A stretch of 64,000 bases of DNA from Leucobacter tenebrionis (lineage in GTDB: Bacteria; Actinomycetota; Actinomycetes; Actinomycetales; Microbacteriaceae), in assembly GCF_019884725.1 (NCBI RefSeq), contig NZ_CP082322.1:3224001-3288000 (forward strand), given 5' to 3'. Shown piece after piece: positions 1 through 8,476 of this stretch (positions within the stretch are counted from its first letter, which is position 1; the number at the start of each line of letters is the position of its first letter). The notes beneath the pieces were generated by a model. That model saw nothing but the letters and a program-made list of their open reading frames with translations, was not told where the DNA came from and searched no databases. Made by a program: the position numbers and the translations under genes.

Positions 1-258
1 GCCGGTGCGCCCCTCGGCCTCCGCGAGGCCGGGCGCCTGCTCGGGAGTGGCGGCCGGGGCCGAGTCGCCGCCGGAGGGGTCGGGATCGCGGACCCCGATC
101 CGCTCCTGCGGCTGCGTCGACGCGGCGTCCGCGGGCGCAGACGCAGCCCCGACCTGGGAGACGATGACGCCGATCGTGGTCGCGGTGGCGAGGATGAGGC
201 CGAGCACGGCGACCTGGATCGCTCGGTGGCCCCGGGGTGCTGAGTCGGTGCGTTGCAT
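1..258 (-). CDS. Membrane-anchored or secreted protein, partial (3' end outside window)
   Basis: Reading leftwards from an ATG at 258 the frame stays open to the window edge for 86 codons. The N-terminus is short and basic, followed by one hydrophobic helix (about residues 14-34) and a Pro/Ala/Ser/Asp-rich stretch, so a signal anchor or uncleaved signal peptide with an extracytoplasmic low-complexity linker is likely. The globular part lies beyond the window. It is transcribed divergently from the response-regulator gene. The tandem-repeat site at 303-324 starts 45 nt upstream of its ATG, the same spacing as at the VanZ gene, so it is probably a target of that regulator. Such genes beside actinobacterial two-component systems are often PepSY-type proteins, but nothing visible here proves that. 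Confidence 0.7.
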   Translation of the reverse strand, partial: MQRTDSAPRGHRAIQVAVLGLILATATTIGVIVSQVGAASAPADAASTQPQERIGVRDPDPSGGDSAPAATPEQAPGLAEAEGRTG

Positions 259-302
259 GCCCGCCAGTCAACCCGGGCGGGTGTTGCGAGGGCGTACGCG
301 GT

Positions 303-324
303 TTTCGATATGCCCGCGATATGC
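303..324. promoter_or_regulatory. Candidate response-regulator operator, copy 1
   Basis: The pattern is TTTCGATA, three bases, then CCGCGATATGC. It contains two CGATAT half-sites (306-311 and 317-322) exactly 11 bp apart, the one-helical-turn tandem spacing typical of OmpR/PhoB-family regulators. It lies between the divergent membrane-protein gene and the response-regulator gene. A copy with identical spacing and 19 of 22 identical bases lies at 2869-2890. Confidence 0.6.
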
Positions 325-346
325 CGCGCCTCGTAGCATGGAGACC

Positions 347-998
<652 letters not shown>

Positions 999-1012
<14 letters not shown>

Positions 1013-2090
1013 GCGGCCCGGCCTCAGTGCGCGGCTCAAACTCGCTCTCAGCTACGCGGGGTTCCTCATGCTCGCGGGAACGCTGCTGCTCGCGGTCGTG
1101 TGGATGTTCCTGCTGCGCTACGTGCCCCCGAACGCGACCTACGGTCCGGGAGGCTACTTTTTTCCGGGACGCGGCGATCTGATCCGCGCCTTCGTGCCGG
1201 CGGCGGGCTGGGCGCTCGCCTTCCTGCTGGTGTTCGGGCTCGTGGGCGGCTGGTGGCTCGCGGGGCGCATGCTCGTGCCGCTGCGCCGCATCTCCGAGGC
1301 GACCCGCCGGGCCGCCGAGGGCTCGCTCTCGTACCGCATCGACATGGACGGGCCGCGCGACGAGTTCAGGGAGCTCGCCGACAGTTTCGACGCGATGCTC
1401 GCGCAGCTCGAGGCGCACGTGGCCGAGCAACAGCGCTTCGCGGCGAACGCCTCGCACGAGCTGCGCACACCGCTGGCGGTCACGCAGACGATGATCGATG
1501 TGGCGCGCAGAGATCCCGATCACGACCACCGCGAACTGCTCGAGCGCCTGCGCGTCGTGAACTCGCGCGCGATCGACCTCACCGAGGCGCTGCTGCTGCT
1601 CAGCCGCGCCGACCGCCGCTCGTTCGCGCGCGAGACCGTCGACCTCTCGCTCATCGCCGAGGAGGCCGCCGAGACGCTGCTGCCGCTCGCCGAGAAGCAC
1701 GGCGTCGAGATCGAGGTGAGCGGGGAGGCGGCCCTCACCGAGGGCTCGTACGCGCTGCTGCTGCAGACGACCGTCAACCTGCTGCACAACGCCGTCGTGC
1801 ACAATCTCGCCGAGGGCGGCCTCGTGCGCCTCGTCACCGATGCGGGGCCCGGGTGCGCGACGCTGACCGTCGAGAACACGGGGGAGCGGCTCAGCCCGCA
1901 GCTGGTCGCGACGCTCACCGAGCCCTTCAGACGCGGCAGCGAGCGGATCCGCAGCGATCACGCGGGCGTCGGGCTGGGCCTCGCCATCGTCAAGAGCATC
2001 GTGCGCGCGCACGACGGCGAGCTCGCGCTGGCGGCCCGACCGGAGGGTGGCCTGCGCGTCGCGGTGCGGCTCCCCGCCGCGCGGAGGTGA
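999..2090 (+). CDS. Sensor histidine kinase
   Basis: This is a 363-residue membrane sensor paired with the preceding regulator. Two transmembrane helices (about 17-40 and 65-88) enclose a very short extracytoplasmic loop of roughly 25 residues, so sensing may be intramembrane or through a partner such as the divergent membrane-anchored protein. A HAMP linker (about 88-140) leads to the HisKA dimerisation helix with phospho-acceptor His153 in ASHELRTPLA. The HATPase domain shows an N-box (NLLHNAVVHN) and the G-box VGLGLAIVKS. The ATG at 999 lies inside the regulator gene. A convergent VanZ gene follows after about 135 nt. Confidence 0.92.
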
Positions 2091-2157
2091 CCGCGCCCTG
2101 AGCCTGCTGAAGGGAACTCCGCACTCCAGCTCTTCCTTCGGATCGATCCGGGCTCCT

Positions 2158-2220
2158 GCCGTCGAGACCGCCCCTCACCGTGAGCGCCAGAGGCAGTGTC
2201 GACGGCGGGAGACGGTCTCG
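2158..2220. terminator. Candidate bidirectional terminator
   Basis: Two interleaved 8-bp inverted repeats (GCCGTCGA at 2158 with TCGACGGC at 2199, and CGAGACCG at 2163 with CGGTCTCG at 2213) sit between the convergent sensor kinase and VanZ genes. There is no T-tract. The position between two 3' ends supports a terminator role. Confidence 0.35.
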
Positions 2221-2225
2221 ATGCC

Positions 2226-2825
2226 TCAGCGGAGGGGAGACGTCGCGAACGCCGCGCAGGCGACGGTCGCGACGAGCGTGCAGGCGAGGGCCCACCGCGT
2301 GATCACCGCGGACGAGCGGCTTCCCAACGCGCGCCGCGCGAGGGCGAGCAGCGCGAGTCCCGCGAGACCTCCGGCCGTGTTGACGATCACGTCGGTGGTG
2401 TCGGCGCTGCCGACCGCGAGCGCGTACTGCGCTGCTTCGAGAGCGGTGCTTGTCGCGGCGCCCGCGACTGCGACCCTCGACCAGGCTCCGCGGGGCGTGA
2501 GCAGTCCGAGGTAGACGCCGAGTGGCGTGAAGAGCAGCAGGTTCGCCAGCACCTCGCGCGGGGCACTGGATCCGTACTCCGCGGTCGAGACGAAGGGCAC
2601 GAGTTTGAGCAGTCGGGTGCCAGCCGCTTCCGAGTAGGGGGCCTCGAGCTTCCACACCACGACCCAGACGAGCAGCATGATGTACACCGCGAGCAGCACG
2701 CCGAGGAGTGCGCGCTGCGCGGGAGTCGGGCGGGCTACGGCTGCTCGACGCGGGCGCCGCGGCATCGCGCTCGCCGCGGCCGGCACGGGCAGCGTGCGGG
2801 TTCGGGGGAGGGTGATCTCTGACAT
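2226..2825 (-). CDS. VanZ-family membrane protein
   Basis: This 199-residue polytopic protein has about four or five hydrophobic helices. The VanZ-type core is visible: a first helix ending near KLEAPY, the LANLLLFTPLGVYLG segment, an S/T-rich helix with EAAQYAL, then DVIVNTAGGLAG. VanZ was named for low-level teicoplanin resistance; most family members are membrane proteins of unknown activity. The start MSEITLP was chosen because the tandem-repeat site (2869-2890) then lies 44 nt upstream, as it does at the divergent membrane gene; a longer start at 2879 would run into that site. It is convergent with the sensor kinase and probably belongs to its regulon, which would suggest an envelope-stress role (inference). 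Confidence 0.85.
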   Translation of the reverse strand: MSEITLPRTRTLPVPAAASAMPRRPRRAAVARPTPAQRALLGVLLAVYIMLLVWVVVWKLEAPYSEAAGTRLLKLVPFVSTAEYGSSAPREVLANLLLFTPLGVYLGLLTPRGAWSRVAVAGAATSTALEAAQYALAVGSADTTDVIVNTAGGLAGLALLALARRALGSRSSAVITRWALACTLVATVACAAFATSPLR

Positions 2826-2868
2826 GTTCCCACCCAAGCCGACGCTGTGTTGCGGTCGTGTTCGCGAA

Positions 2869-2890
2869 TTTCGATACATCCGCGATATGC
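2869..2890. promoter_or_regulatory. Candidate response-regulator operator, copy 2
   Basis: TTTCGATA, three bases, CCGCGATATGC: the same words and spacing as at 303-324, with half-sites CGATAC (2872-2877) and CGATAT (2883-2888) 11 bp apart. It is 44 nt upstream of the VanZ start codon on the minus strand. The match between the regulator locus and VanZ is the main evidence that VanZ is a target. Confidence 0.6.
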
Positions 2891-3006
2891 GATGGATCGT
2901 CTGCGCCGCTGCGCTCCTCGGGGAACGGGTTGAGGCTCGAGAGCGAGTACGAGCTCAAGGACGGGCGCAGGGATGGGGCGGTGGCTCGGGGAACGGGTGC
3001 GAGGGT

Positions 3007-4338
3007 TCAGCGCGAGGCGGCGCGGTCGAAGCCCATCGCGTACGCGCGGGCGGCGAGCCGTGCGACGGGGCCGCGGACGACGGCCCCGACTGTCGCGACG
3101 AGCGTACGGTGCGCGCTCGGGGATCGGGACCGGCCGATGCCCGTGTTGAGCGAGGCGAGTCGCGCGGCGGTGCGCGCCGAGGCGAGCCTGTTGCGCTCCC
3201 ACCGCTCGAGGCGGCGCTCGGCTTCCGCGGAATCCGATCCCTCCCGCAACCACGCGGCGAGCGCGGGCGCGAGCGTCGCGGCGTCGAGCAGCCCGAGGTT
3301 CATGCCCTGGCCTCCGATGGGGCTCACCTCGTGCGCCGCGTCGCCGATCACGAAGAGCGCGCCGCTGCGCATGCGGGGCAGCAGGAGCCGTCTGATGCCG
3401 AACACGGTCGCGGACTCCACGAGCGACGCGAGCTCGGTCTCTCCGGTGCGCCCGGCGACCGCTCGGCGCAGGCGCTCGGCAGGGGCGACGGGCTCGGCAA
3501 CGTCGATAGGCGCGGCAAGTTCGACGGGCTCGGCAAGCTCGACGGGCTCGGCAAGCTCGACAGGCTTTGCACGGTCGAGTCGGCGGGCCGCGCCCGATCC
3601 CGGCCCGCCGCCGAGGCTGTCCCAGGCGACGAGCCGGCGCCCTCCGTTCGGCAGGGGGAACGATTCCACGACGCCCTCCGGGTCGAGCGTGATGATCGCG
3701 AGATCCTGCGGTTGCCCCGGGGCGTGCGCCAGGTCGGTCATGAGGTAGCGGTCGGCATAGGTGCGGCCGCGGGATCGCGAGAGCGGCAGCAGCGCCTCCC
3801 GGCCCGAGGCTCCCACCGCCACGATCACTGCGCGGGCGCGCACCTCGAGATCGACCGCGAGATCGGCCGGGGTACCGTCGTGAGCCCCGCCGCCCGGGGC
3901 GCTTTCGCCGGCGAGCCTCACCAGCAGGCTGACGCCGTCAGAGCGCCGGGTGATCCGGCGCACCTCAGCTCCCCGCACCGGCGCCGGGACTCCGAACGCG
4001 AGCGCGGTCTCCGTCGTCGCCTGCGGCACGGCCGCGACGAACGGGAAGCGCGTGCCGCGACGATCGAAGCTCACCTCGCCCAGCACCCGTCCGCTCCGGG
4101 AGCGGGCGATGCCGCGCGGGATGCGGGCGGCCTCCGCGAGCATGCGCTCGGTCGCGCCCGAGGCCTCGAGTGCGGCGAGTGCGGGCGGGTGCACGCCGAT
4201 GGCGCGGGTGCCGGGTTCCGGATCGCGGCGCCGCTCGAGCACCACCGTGTCGACGCCGAGCCGGTGCAGCTCGGCGGCGGCGCACAGCCCGGCGGGCCCG
4301 GCGCCGATCACCACCGCGTCGTGCGCCTCGGGGCTCAC
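3007..4338 (-). CDS. FAD-dependent monooxygenase of the type III PKS operon
   Basis: This 443-residue class A flavoprotein has the dinucleotide-binding motif GAGPAGL near residue 12 and the second FAD motif GDAAHEVSPIGGQGMNLGL near residue 345. It starts at a GTG at 4338 overlapping the methyltransferase stop by 4 nt, so it is the third gene of the operon. By analogy with srsABC of Streptomyces griseus (PKS, methyltransferase, flavin hydroxylase) it probably hydroxylates the methylated alkylresorcinol product to a quinone or hydroquinone. An odd feature is a tandem PVELAE repeat around residues 270-290 in the middle of the protein, encoded by an 18-bp DNA repeat (about 3515-3565). A geranylgeranyl-reductase-like oxidoreductase is the main alternative. 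Confidence 0.82.
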   Translation of the reverse strand: MSPEAHDAVVIGAGPAGLCAAAELHRLGVDTVVLERRRDPEPGTRAIGVHPPALAALEASGATERMLAEAARIPRGIARSRSGRVLGEVSFDRRGTRFPFVAAVPQATTETALAFGVPAPVRGAEVRRITRRSDGVSLLVRLAGESAPGGGAHDGTPADLAVDLEVRARAVIVAVGASGREALLPLSRSRGRTYADRYLMTDLAHAPGQPQDLAIITLDPEGVVESFPLPNGGRRLVAWDSLGGGPGSGAARRLDRAKPVELAEPVELAEPVELAAPIDVAEPVAPAERLRRAVAGRTGETELASLVESATVFGIRRLLLPRMRSGALFVIGDAAHEVSPIGGQGMNLGLLDAATLAPALAAWLREGSDSAEAERRLERWERNRLASARTAARLASLNTGIGRSRSPSAHRTLVATVGAVVRGPVARLAARAYAMGFDRAASR

Positions 4339-5045
4339 CGACGCGCCTCCGGCGAAGATCCGCGATGCACCGCGAGCAGTCGGAACGCGGTCGGCTGCTC
4401 GGCGGTCCAACCCGCGGGGAGTCGCGCTGCCAGCTCGGCGCGGGTGTAGCTGCGCCGGATGCTGCGCAGGCCGTCGACGCGCAGGAGGGTGCCCGGGGCG
4501 AGCGGCGCGGCGCCCACCGAGAAGGCCGCGTAAGCGCGCGGATCCCTCGCGATATCGGAGTGCACGCACAGCCGCGTGGCGAGCGCCGCCGAGTCGGCGA
4601 TGACGCTGTCGAAATCGTCGCCCCCGAGGTGGTGCAGCAGGTGATTGGAGACGACCACGTCGAAGCGCTCGCCCGCGGCCACCAGTTCGCCGCTGCTCGC
4701 CTGCCGGTAGCCGATGCTGCTTCCGCTCGCGCCGGCCTGAGCCACCTCGAGGGCTCGCGGATCCGGATCGATGCCCACCCCCTCGACCGCGAAGCCGTCG
4801 CGACGCGCGAGTCGCAGCAGTCTGCGCAGCACGTCACCGCCGCCGCATCCGATGTCCAGGATTCGGGCAGGGCCGGGTGCGGCCGCGAGCGCGGGCCGCA
4901 CGTGCGAGCGGTACACGCGCCCCCAGCGGGAGACGGCGCGGTTCACGATCCAGAACCGCTGCAGCGTGCGGCGCAGCTTCGCGGGATCGCAGGCGGGGTC
5001 GTCCATCAGCTCGGTGAGCCGTTCGTCGCGGGAGGCCAGGTTCAT
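4335..5045 (-). CDS. SAM-dependent class I methyltransferase
   Basis: This is a 236-residue protein. Motif I of the Rossmann methyltransferase fold is clear (ILDIGCGGGD, about residues 62-71), followed by an acidic SAM-ribose-binding position in GIDPD and the post-motif VVSNHLLHHL typical of small-molecule methyltransferases. The ATG at 5045 overlaps the PKS stop by 4 nt and its own stop overlaps the monooxygenase start by 4 nt. It most likely O- or C-methylates the aromatic polyketide made by the neighbouring type III PKS, the position held by SrsB in the Streptomyces phenolic-lipid pathway. The substrate is inferred from context only. Confidence 0.85.
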   Translation of the reverse strand: MNLASRDERLTELMDDPACDPAKLRRTLQRFWIVNRAVSRWGRVYRSHVRPALAAAPGPARILDIGCGGGDVLRRLLRLARRDGFAVEGVGIDPDPRALEVAQAGASGSSIGYRQASSGELVAAGERFDVVVSNHLLHHLGGDDFDSVIADSAALATRLCVHSDIARDPRAYAAFSVGAAPLAPGTLLRVDGLRSIRRSYTRAELAARLPAGWTAEQPTAFRLLAVHRGSSPEARR

Positions 5046-6163
5046 GCGCGCTCCGGCTCGCGCCCGCCGCCCGTGCGCAGTGTGAGCCGCGCGGTCTCGA
5101 CGGTGAGCCCCGGCCCGAAGCAGAGACCGGCGACGCGAGCCCCGTCCGCGAGCGCGGGATCCGCGAGGATGCGTCGCAGGATGAACAGGATCGTCGCGCT
5201 CGACATATTGCCGAAGTCGCGCAGCACCGCGCGCGAGTGCTCCATCGCCTCGTCGGGCAGGTCGACCCCGCCCTGCACGCGATCGAGCACGCTGCGCCCG
5301 CCCGGGTGCACGGCCCAGGCGTCGACCTCGCGGAGCGGGTCCGCCCCGTCGAGCATGCTCTCGACGACGCCCGCGATCTCGCGGCCGATGATGCGCGGCA
5401 CCTCGGCCGTGAGCCGCATCTCGAAGCCGCTGTCGCCGATGGTCCAGTCCATGTCCTGCTCGCCCTCCGACGTGATCGCGGTCGAGAAGTCGCCCATCTC
5501 GAACCATGGGCGACCCGGTTTCGGATCGGCTGACGAGACGATCGCCGCGCCCGCACCGTCGCCGAACACCGCCGATGCGACGATCTGCTCGGGGTCGCTC
5601 GACGACCTGATGTGCAGCGAGCAGAGCTCGGTGCAGACGACGAGCACCACGGCGCCGGGCCGCGAATCCGCGATCGCCTTCGCGGTTCGCAGCGCGGGGA
5701 ACGCGGCTGCGCACCCCATGAAGCCGATGTGCGTGCGCTCGGCGGTGTTCGGGAGTCCGAGATGCCTGACCAACAGGTAGTCGGGGCCGGGCGCGAAGAA
5801 GCCCGTGCACGACGCGGTGACGACGTGGGTGACCTCGGAGGCATCGAACCCGGATCGCTCGAGCGCGTCTTGGGCGGCCGCCTCCGTGAGCGGCGGGGCC
5901 TCCCGGCGGTAGACGGCGTTGCGCGCACCCGTGCTCGGCGCCTGCAGCAGCTCTCCGTCCTCCGAGAACAGCGTGCCTCCCGACCCGATCTGGCCGATCA
6001 CCGAGTAGCGGTGCTCGATGGCGGACTGGTCGAAGGCGGCCCCGATGAGGCGGGCAGTGAGGCGATTCACCTCGGGCTGGGCCGCGAAGAAGTCGCGGGC
6101 CCGAGATTGATCGAGCCTGGCGGCGGGCACGGCGGTGCCGAGGGAGAGGAGCTTCGTTGGCAT
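5042..6163 (-). CDS. Type III polyketide synthase (chalcone/stilbene synthase family)
   Basis: This 373-residue enzyme has the complete type III PKS triad: nucleophile Cys119 (VTASCTGFFAPGPD), His286 (AWAVHPGGRS) and Asn319 (FGNMSSATI), with the GDGAGAAIV loop between. Such enzymes extend an acyl-CoA starter with malonyl-CoA and cyclise the chain to alkylresorcinols, alkylpyrones or phloroglucinol-type products, often membrane phenolic lipids. It leads an operon with a methyltransferase and flavin hydroxylase coupled by ATGA/GTGA overlaps, the SrsA-SrsB-SrsC arrangement. No UbiA-type prenyltransferase or fatty-acid synthase gene accompanies it here. The starter unit cannot be read from sequence. 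Confidence 0.93.
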   Translation of the reverse strand: MPTKLLSLGTAVPAARLDQSRARDFFAAQPEVNRLTARLIGAAFDQSAIEHRYSVIGQIGSGGTLFSEDGELLQAPSTGARNAVYRREAPPLTEAAAQDALERSGFDASEVTHVVTASCTGFFAPGPDYLLVRHLGLPNTAERTHIGFMGCAAAFPALRTAKAIADSRPGAVVLVVCTELCSLHIRSSSDPEQIVASAVFGDGAGAAIVSSADPKPGRPWFEMGDFSTAITSEGEQDMDWTIGDSGFEMRLTAEVPRIIGREIAGVVESMLDGADPLREVDAWAVHPGGRSVLDRVQGGVDLPDEAMEHSRAVLRDFGNMSSATILFILRRILADPALADGARVAGLCFGPGLTVETARLTLRTGGGREPERA

Positions 6164-6292
6164 GGTCCCATACAAGCCGATGCGCGGCTCCGGCGGGAGG
6201 GGTTGACACTTCGGATCTCCGAGAGCGGCCCTCGCGATAGCGGCTCGGTGCACGCTCGCGCAAGCCCCTGTGCCGGGAGCCTCGGCCGTTCC

Positions 6293-6298
6293 TACAAT
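6293..6298 (+). promoter_or_regulatory. Candidate -10 element for the DUF892 gene
   Basis: TACAAT, a good actinobacterial -10, lies about 80 nt upstream of the DUF892 start in the gap shared with the divergent PKS operon. No convincing -35 is visible. The gene itself has its own ribosome-binding site, so a leadered transcript fits. Confidence 0.35.
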
Positions 6299-6378
6299 CA
6301 CCGAGAGACCGGTCGGCGTCATCACGGGCCGCCCGGAAGCTCTGGAGAATCGTCAGAAACCACTCGAAGGAGAAGCCC

Positions 6379-6864
6379 ATGTCACAGCGAAGCCTCGAAA
6401 CCCCGACTGACCTGCTGCGCTTCCAGCTGCGCACCGCCATGACCATGGAGCAGGATTCGCTTGCGGCCCTGGGAGATCTGGCCGAGGCGGCGCCGTCAAA
6501 GGATATTCAGAAGCTCTTCCGCCACCACTCTGACGAGACGCGCGAGCAGATCGAGAATCTGCGCAAGGTCTTCGGGCTGCTCGAGTTTCCCGAGTCCACC
6601 GCGGGTTCGCCCGCGACGAAGGGGATCTCGCGCCAGGCGCACGGCCTCATCGAGCGCTCCGACCGCGCGCTGCTCGACCAGGTGACCCTCTCGTGCGCGC
6701 TCGGCAACGAGCACTACGAGATCTCGGTCTACCAGTCGCTCATCACCGCGACGGAGGCCGAGGGGGCCGCAGAAGCCGCGAAGCTGCTCTCCGACAATCT
6801 CGACCAGGAGACGCACACGAGCGAGGAGCTGCTCACGCGCCTGCGCGAACTCGCCGGGGCGTGA
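6379..6864 (+). CDS. DUF892/YciE-like ferritin-like protein
   Basis: This 161-residue all-helical protein looks like the DUF892 (YciE/YciF) ferritin-like family: paired E/H-containing helices such as TMEQDSLAAL near 22, RHHSDETREQIENL near 50, CALGNEHYEISVYQSLI near 108 and DNLDQETHTSEELL near 140. Family members bind di-iron or di-manganese centres and are generally induced by stress. The ribosome-binding site GAAGGAGA lies 7 nt before the ATG. It is monocistronic between the divergent PKS operon and a leaderless thioesterase gene. Confidence 0.85.
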   Translation: MSQRSLETPTDLLRFQLRTAMTMEQDSLAALGDLAEAAPSKDIQKLFRHHSDETREQIENLRKVFGLLEFPESTAGSPATKGISRQAHGLIERSDRALLDQVTLSCALGNEHYEISVYQSLITATEAEGAAEAAKLLSDNLDQETHTSEELLTRLRELAGA

Positions 6865-6923
6865 ACGCCCTCGGTCACACGTTCGCCTCAGAACCGTAAC
6901 AGGCCGGCCGTAGGATCGCGGCC

Positions 6924-7358
6924 ATGCAGAACACGCGCGCGACCGAGAACATCAATTTCTACACCCGCAAGTGGGTGCGGCCCGAGGACCTCAACGCCAA
7001 CGGCACGCTCTTCGGCGGCAGCCTGCTGCGATGGATCGATGAGGAAGCCGCGATCTACGCGATCATTCAGCTCGGCAACCATCGTGTCGTCACCAAGTTC
7101 ATCTCGGAGATCGACTTCGAGTCGTCGGCTCGCCAGGGAGACCTCATCGAGATGGGACTGGTCGCCACGCATTTCGGGCGCACGTCGATCACGATGCGCG
7201 CCCAGGTGCGCAACATGATCACCCGCAAGACCATCCTCAGTATCGAACGGATCGTGTTCGTCAACCTGGACGAGCACGGGGACGCGGTGCCTCACGGCTA
7301 CACCTCGATCACCTACGATCGTGACCGCATGCCCACGTCGAGCGCGGGCCAGGATTGA
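6924..7358 (+). CDS. Acyl-CoA thioesterase (hotdog fold, YciA/BACH type)
   Basis: This 144-residue single-hotdog protein has the family hallmarks LNANGTLFGGSLLRWIDEEAA (residues 22-42, with the catalytic Asp and the glycine-rich turn) and VTKFISEIDFESSARQGDL. Such enzymes hydrolyse acyl-CoA to free acid and CoA in the cytoplasm as hexamers. TAGGAT at 6911-6916 sits 7 nt before the ATG, so the transcript is probably leaderless. It stands alone between the DUF892 and XRE-regulator genes. Confidence 0.9.
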   Translation: MQNTRATENINFYTRKWVRPEDLNANGTLFGGSLLRWIDEEAAIYAIIQLGNHRVVTKFISEIDFESSARQGDLIEMGLVATHFGRTSITMRAQVRNMITRKTILSIERIVFVNLDEHGDAVPHGYTSITYDRDRMPTSSAGQD

Positions 7359-7402
7359 AAGCCCGGCCGGATCGGGCACGGAGGGTGACGCGTTCCATCG
7401 TG

Positions 7403-7412
7403 TTCCTGGGAT
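7403..7412. promoter_or_regulatory. TTCCTNGGAA-type operator upstream of the XRE regulator
   Basis: TTCCTGGGAT, one mismatch from the perfect palindromes at 8367 and 8403, sits 21 nt upstream of the regulator start and just before its -10 (TAGCCT, 7421). The position suits autoregulation. Confidence 0.45.
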
Positions 7413-7432
7413 AAGACTGTTAGCCTGATGGC

Positions 7433-8329
7433 ATGCCCCGATCCTCTGGCACCCGTGCTCCCCAGCTCCGCGAACTCGGGGAGTTTCTGCGCGTGCGTCG
7501 AGGCGCGCTCGATCCCGAGGATCTCGGCATCTCGGCGGTCGGCTCGCGACGGCGCGTGAGCGGCCTGCGCCGCGAAGAGGTCGCGGACCTCGCGAGCATC
7601 AGCAGCGACTACTACGCCCGCATCGAGCAGGGGCGGCTGGCGCCTTCACCGCCGGTGATGGCGTCCCTCGTGCGAGTGCTGAGACTCGACGAGGATCAGG
7701 CGGACTACGCCTCGAGCCTGATCGAGCACGCGGCGCACGCGGAGCAGGCCGCCTCCGTCGACCCGGGAGCCGAGGCGTCGCGGTCGCCGCGGGCCGACCG
7801 GTTCCGCGTGCGGCCTCAACTGCAGAGGCTGCTCGAGCAGCTCACGGAGACGCCCGCGATCGTGCTCGGGCCGCGCACCGAGATCCTGGCCTGGAATCCC
7901 CTCGCCGAACAGGTCTACGCGCCCTTCGGCGAGATGTCGAAGAAGCAGCTCAACTACGTGAGATTGATCTTCACCGACCCCGCTATGCGCGAGCTCTTCG
8001 CCGACTGGCCCTCGGTGGCGCGATCCTGCGTGGCGATCCTGCGGCGCGAGGCCGCGGCGAGCCCCGAGGATCCGGCGCTGTCGGCGCTGGTCGGAGAGTT
8101 GACGATATCTGATCGCGATTTCGGCCGCTGGTGGGCGGCTCGCAACGTGGCGAGGCAGGATTTCGGTACCAAGCTGCTGCGGCACCCGAGGGTGGGCGAG
8201 CTCACCCTCGACTGGGACATCTTCAGGTATGCCAGCGCTCCCGAGCAGCAGCTCATCGTGAACTCGTGCGAGCCGGGTTCCGAGACGCGTGAGCGCCTCG
8301 CCAGGCTGCTGGAGGACGCGCGCGGCTGA
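7433..8329 (+). CDS. XRE-family transcriptional regulator with MmyB-type ligand domain
   Basis: This 298-residue protein has an N-terminal helix-turn-helix (about residues 10-85, with RRVSGLRREEVADLASIS and YYARIEQGRLAPSP) followed by an MmyB-type ligand-binding domain (about 120-295) containing AWNPLAEQVYAPFG and LDWDIFRYASAPEQQLIV. MmyB-like regulators of this shape are common in actinobacteria; some bind fatty acids and control an adjacent oxidoreductase or hydrolase. TAGCCT at 7421-7426 lies 6 nt before the ATG, suggesting a leaderless transcript. It is followed by an alpha/beta hydrolase gene whose upstream region carries two perfect copies of the palindrome also seen before this gene. 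Confidence 0.9.
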   Translation: MPRSSGTRAPQLRELGEFLRVRRGALDPEDLGISAVGSRRRVSGLRREEVADLASISSDYYARIEQGRLAPSPPVMASLVRVLRLDEDQADYASSLIEHAAHAEQAASVDPGAEASRSPRADRFRVRPQLQRLLEQLTETPAIVLGPRTEILAWNPLAEQVYAPFGEMSKKQLNYVRLIFTDPAMRELFADWPSVARSCVAILRREAAASPEDPALSALVGELTISDRDFGRWWAARNVARQDFGTKLLRHPRVGELTLDWDIFRYASAPEQQLIVNSCEPGSETRERLARLLEDARG

Positions 8330-8366
8330 GCGCCGCGACGGTCCCTCCTCTGGGTGGGAATGATCC

Positions 8367-8376
8367 TTCCTAGGAA
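8367..8376. promoter_or_regulatory. Palindromic operator TTCCTAGGAA (hydrolase upstream site 1)
   Basis: A perfect 10-bp palindrome 101 nt upstream of the hydrolase start codon, 36 bp from the next copy. GGAATGAT (8357-8364) precedes it and recurs at 8409-8416. Likely bound by the adjacent MmyB-type regulator. Confidence 0.55.
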
Positions 8377-8402
8377 CAAATCCGTCCTGGTGGAGGATGT
8401 CG

Positions 8403-8412
8403 TTCCTCGGAA
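8403..8412. promoter_or_regulatory. Palindromic operator TTCCTCGGAA (hydrolase upstream site 2)
   Basis: Arms TTCC and GGAA are separated by the pair TC, the same layout as at 8367. The right arm merges into the second GGAATGAT direct repeat. Two sites 36 bp apart suggest cooperative binding across about three and a half helical turns. Confidence 0.55.
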
Positions 8413-8476
8413 TGATGGAGAACATGCCCGGATCCCCGGGCACCATGATCCACACGATCCGCACGAGGAGAAACCG

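Noticed and set aside
2917-2998. CTCGGGGAACGGGT direct repeat (2917 and 2985)
   Set aside because: Two 14-bp copies 68 bp apart after the flavin hydroxylase gene, with no link to a promoter or gene; probably chance or decayed repeat.
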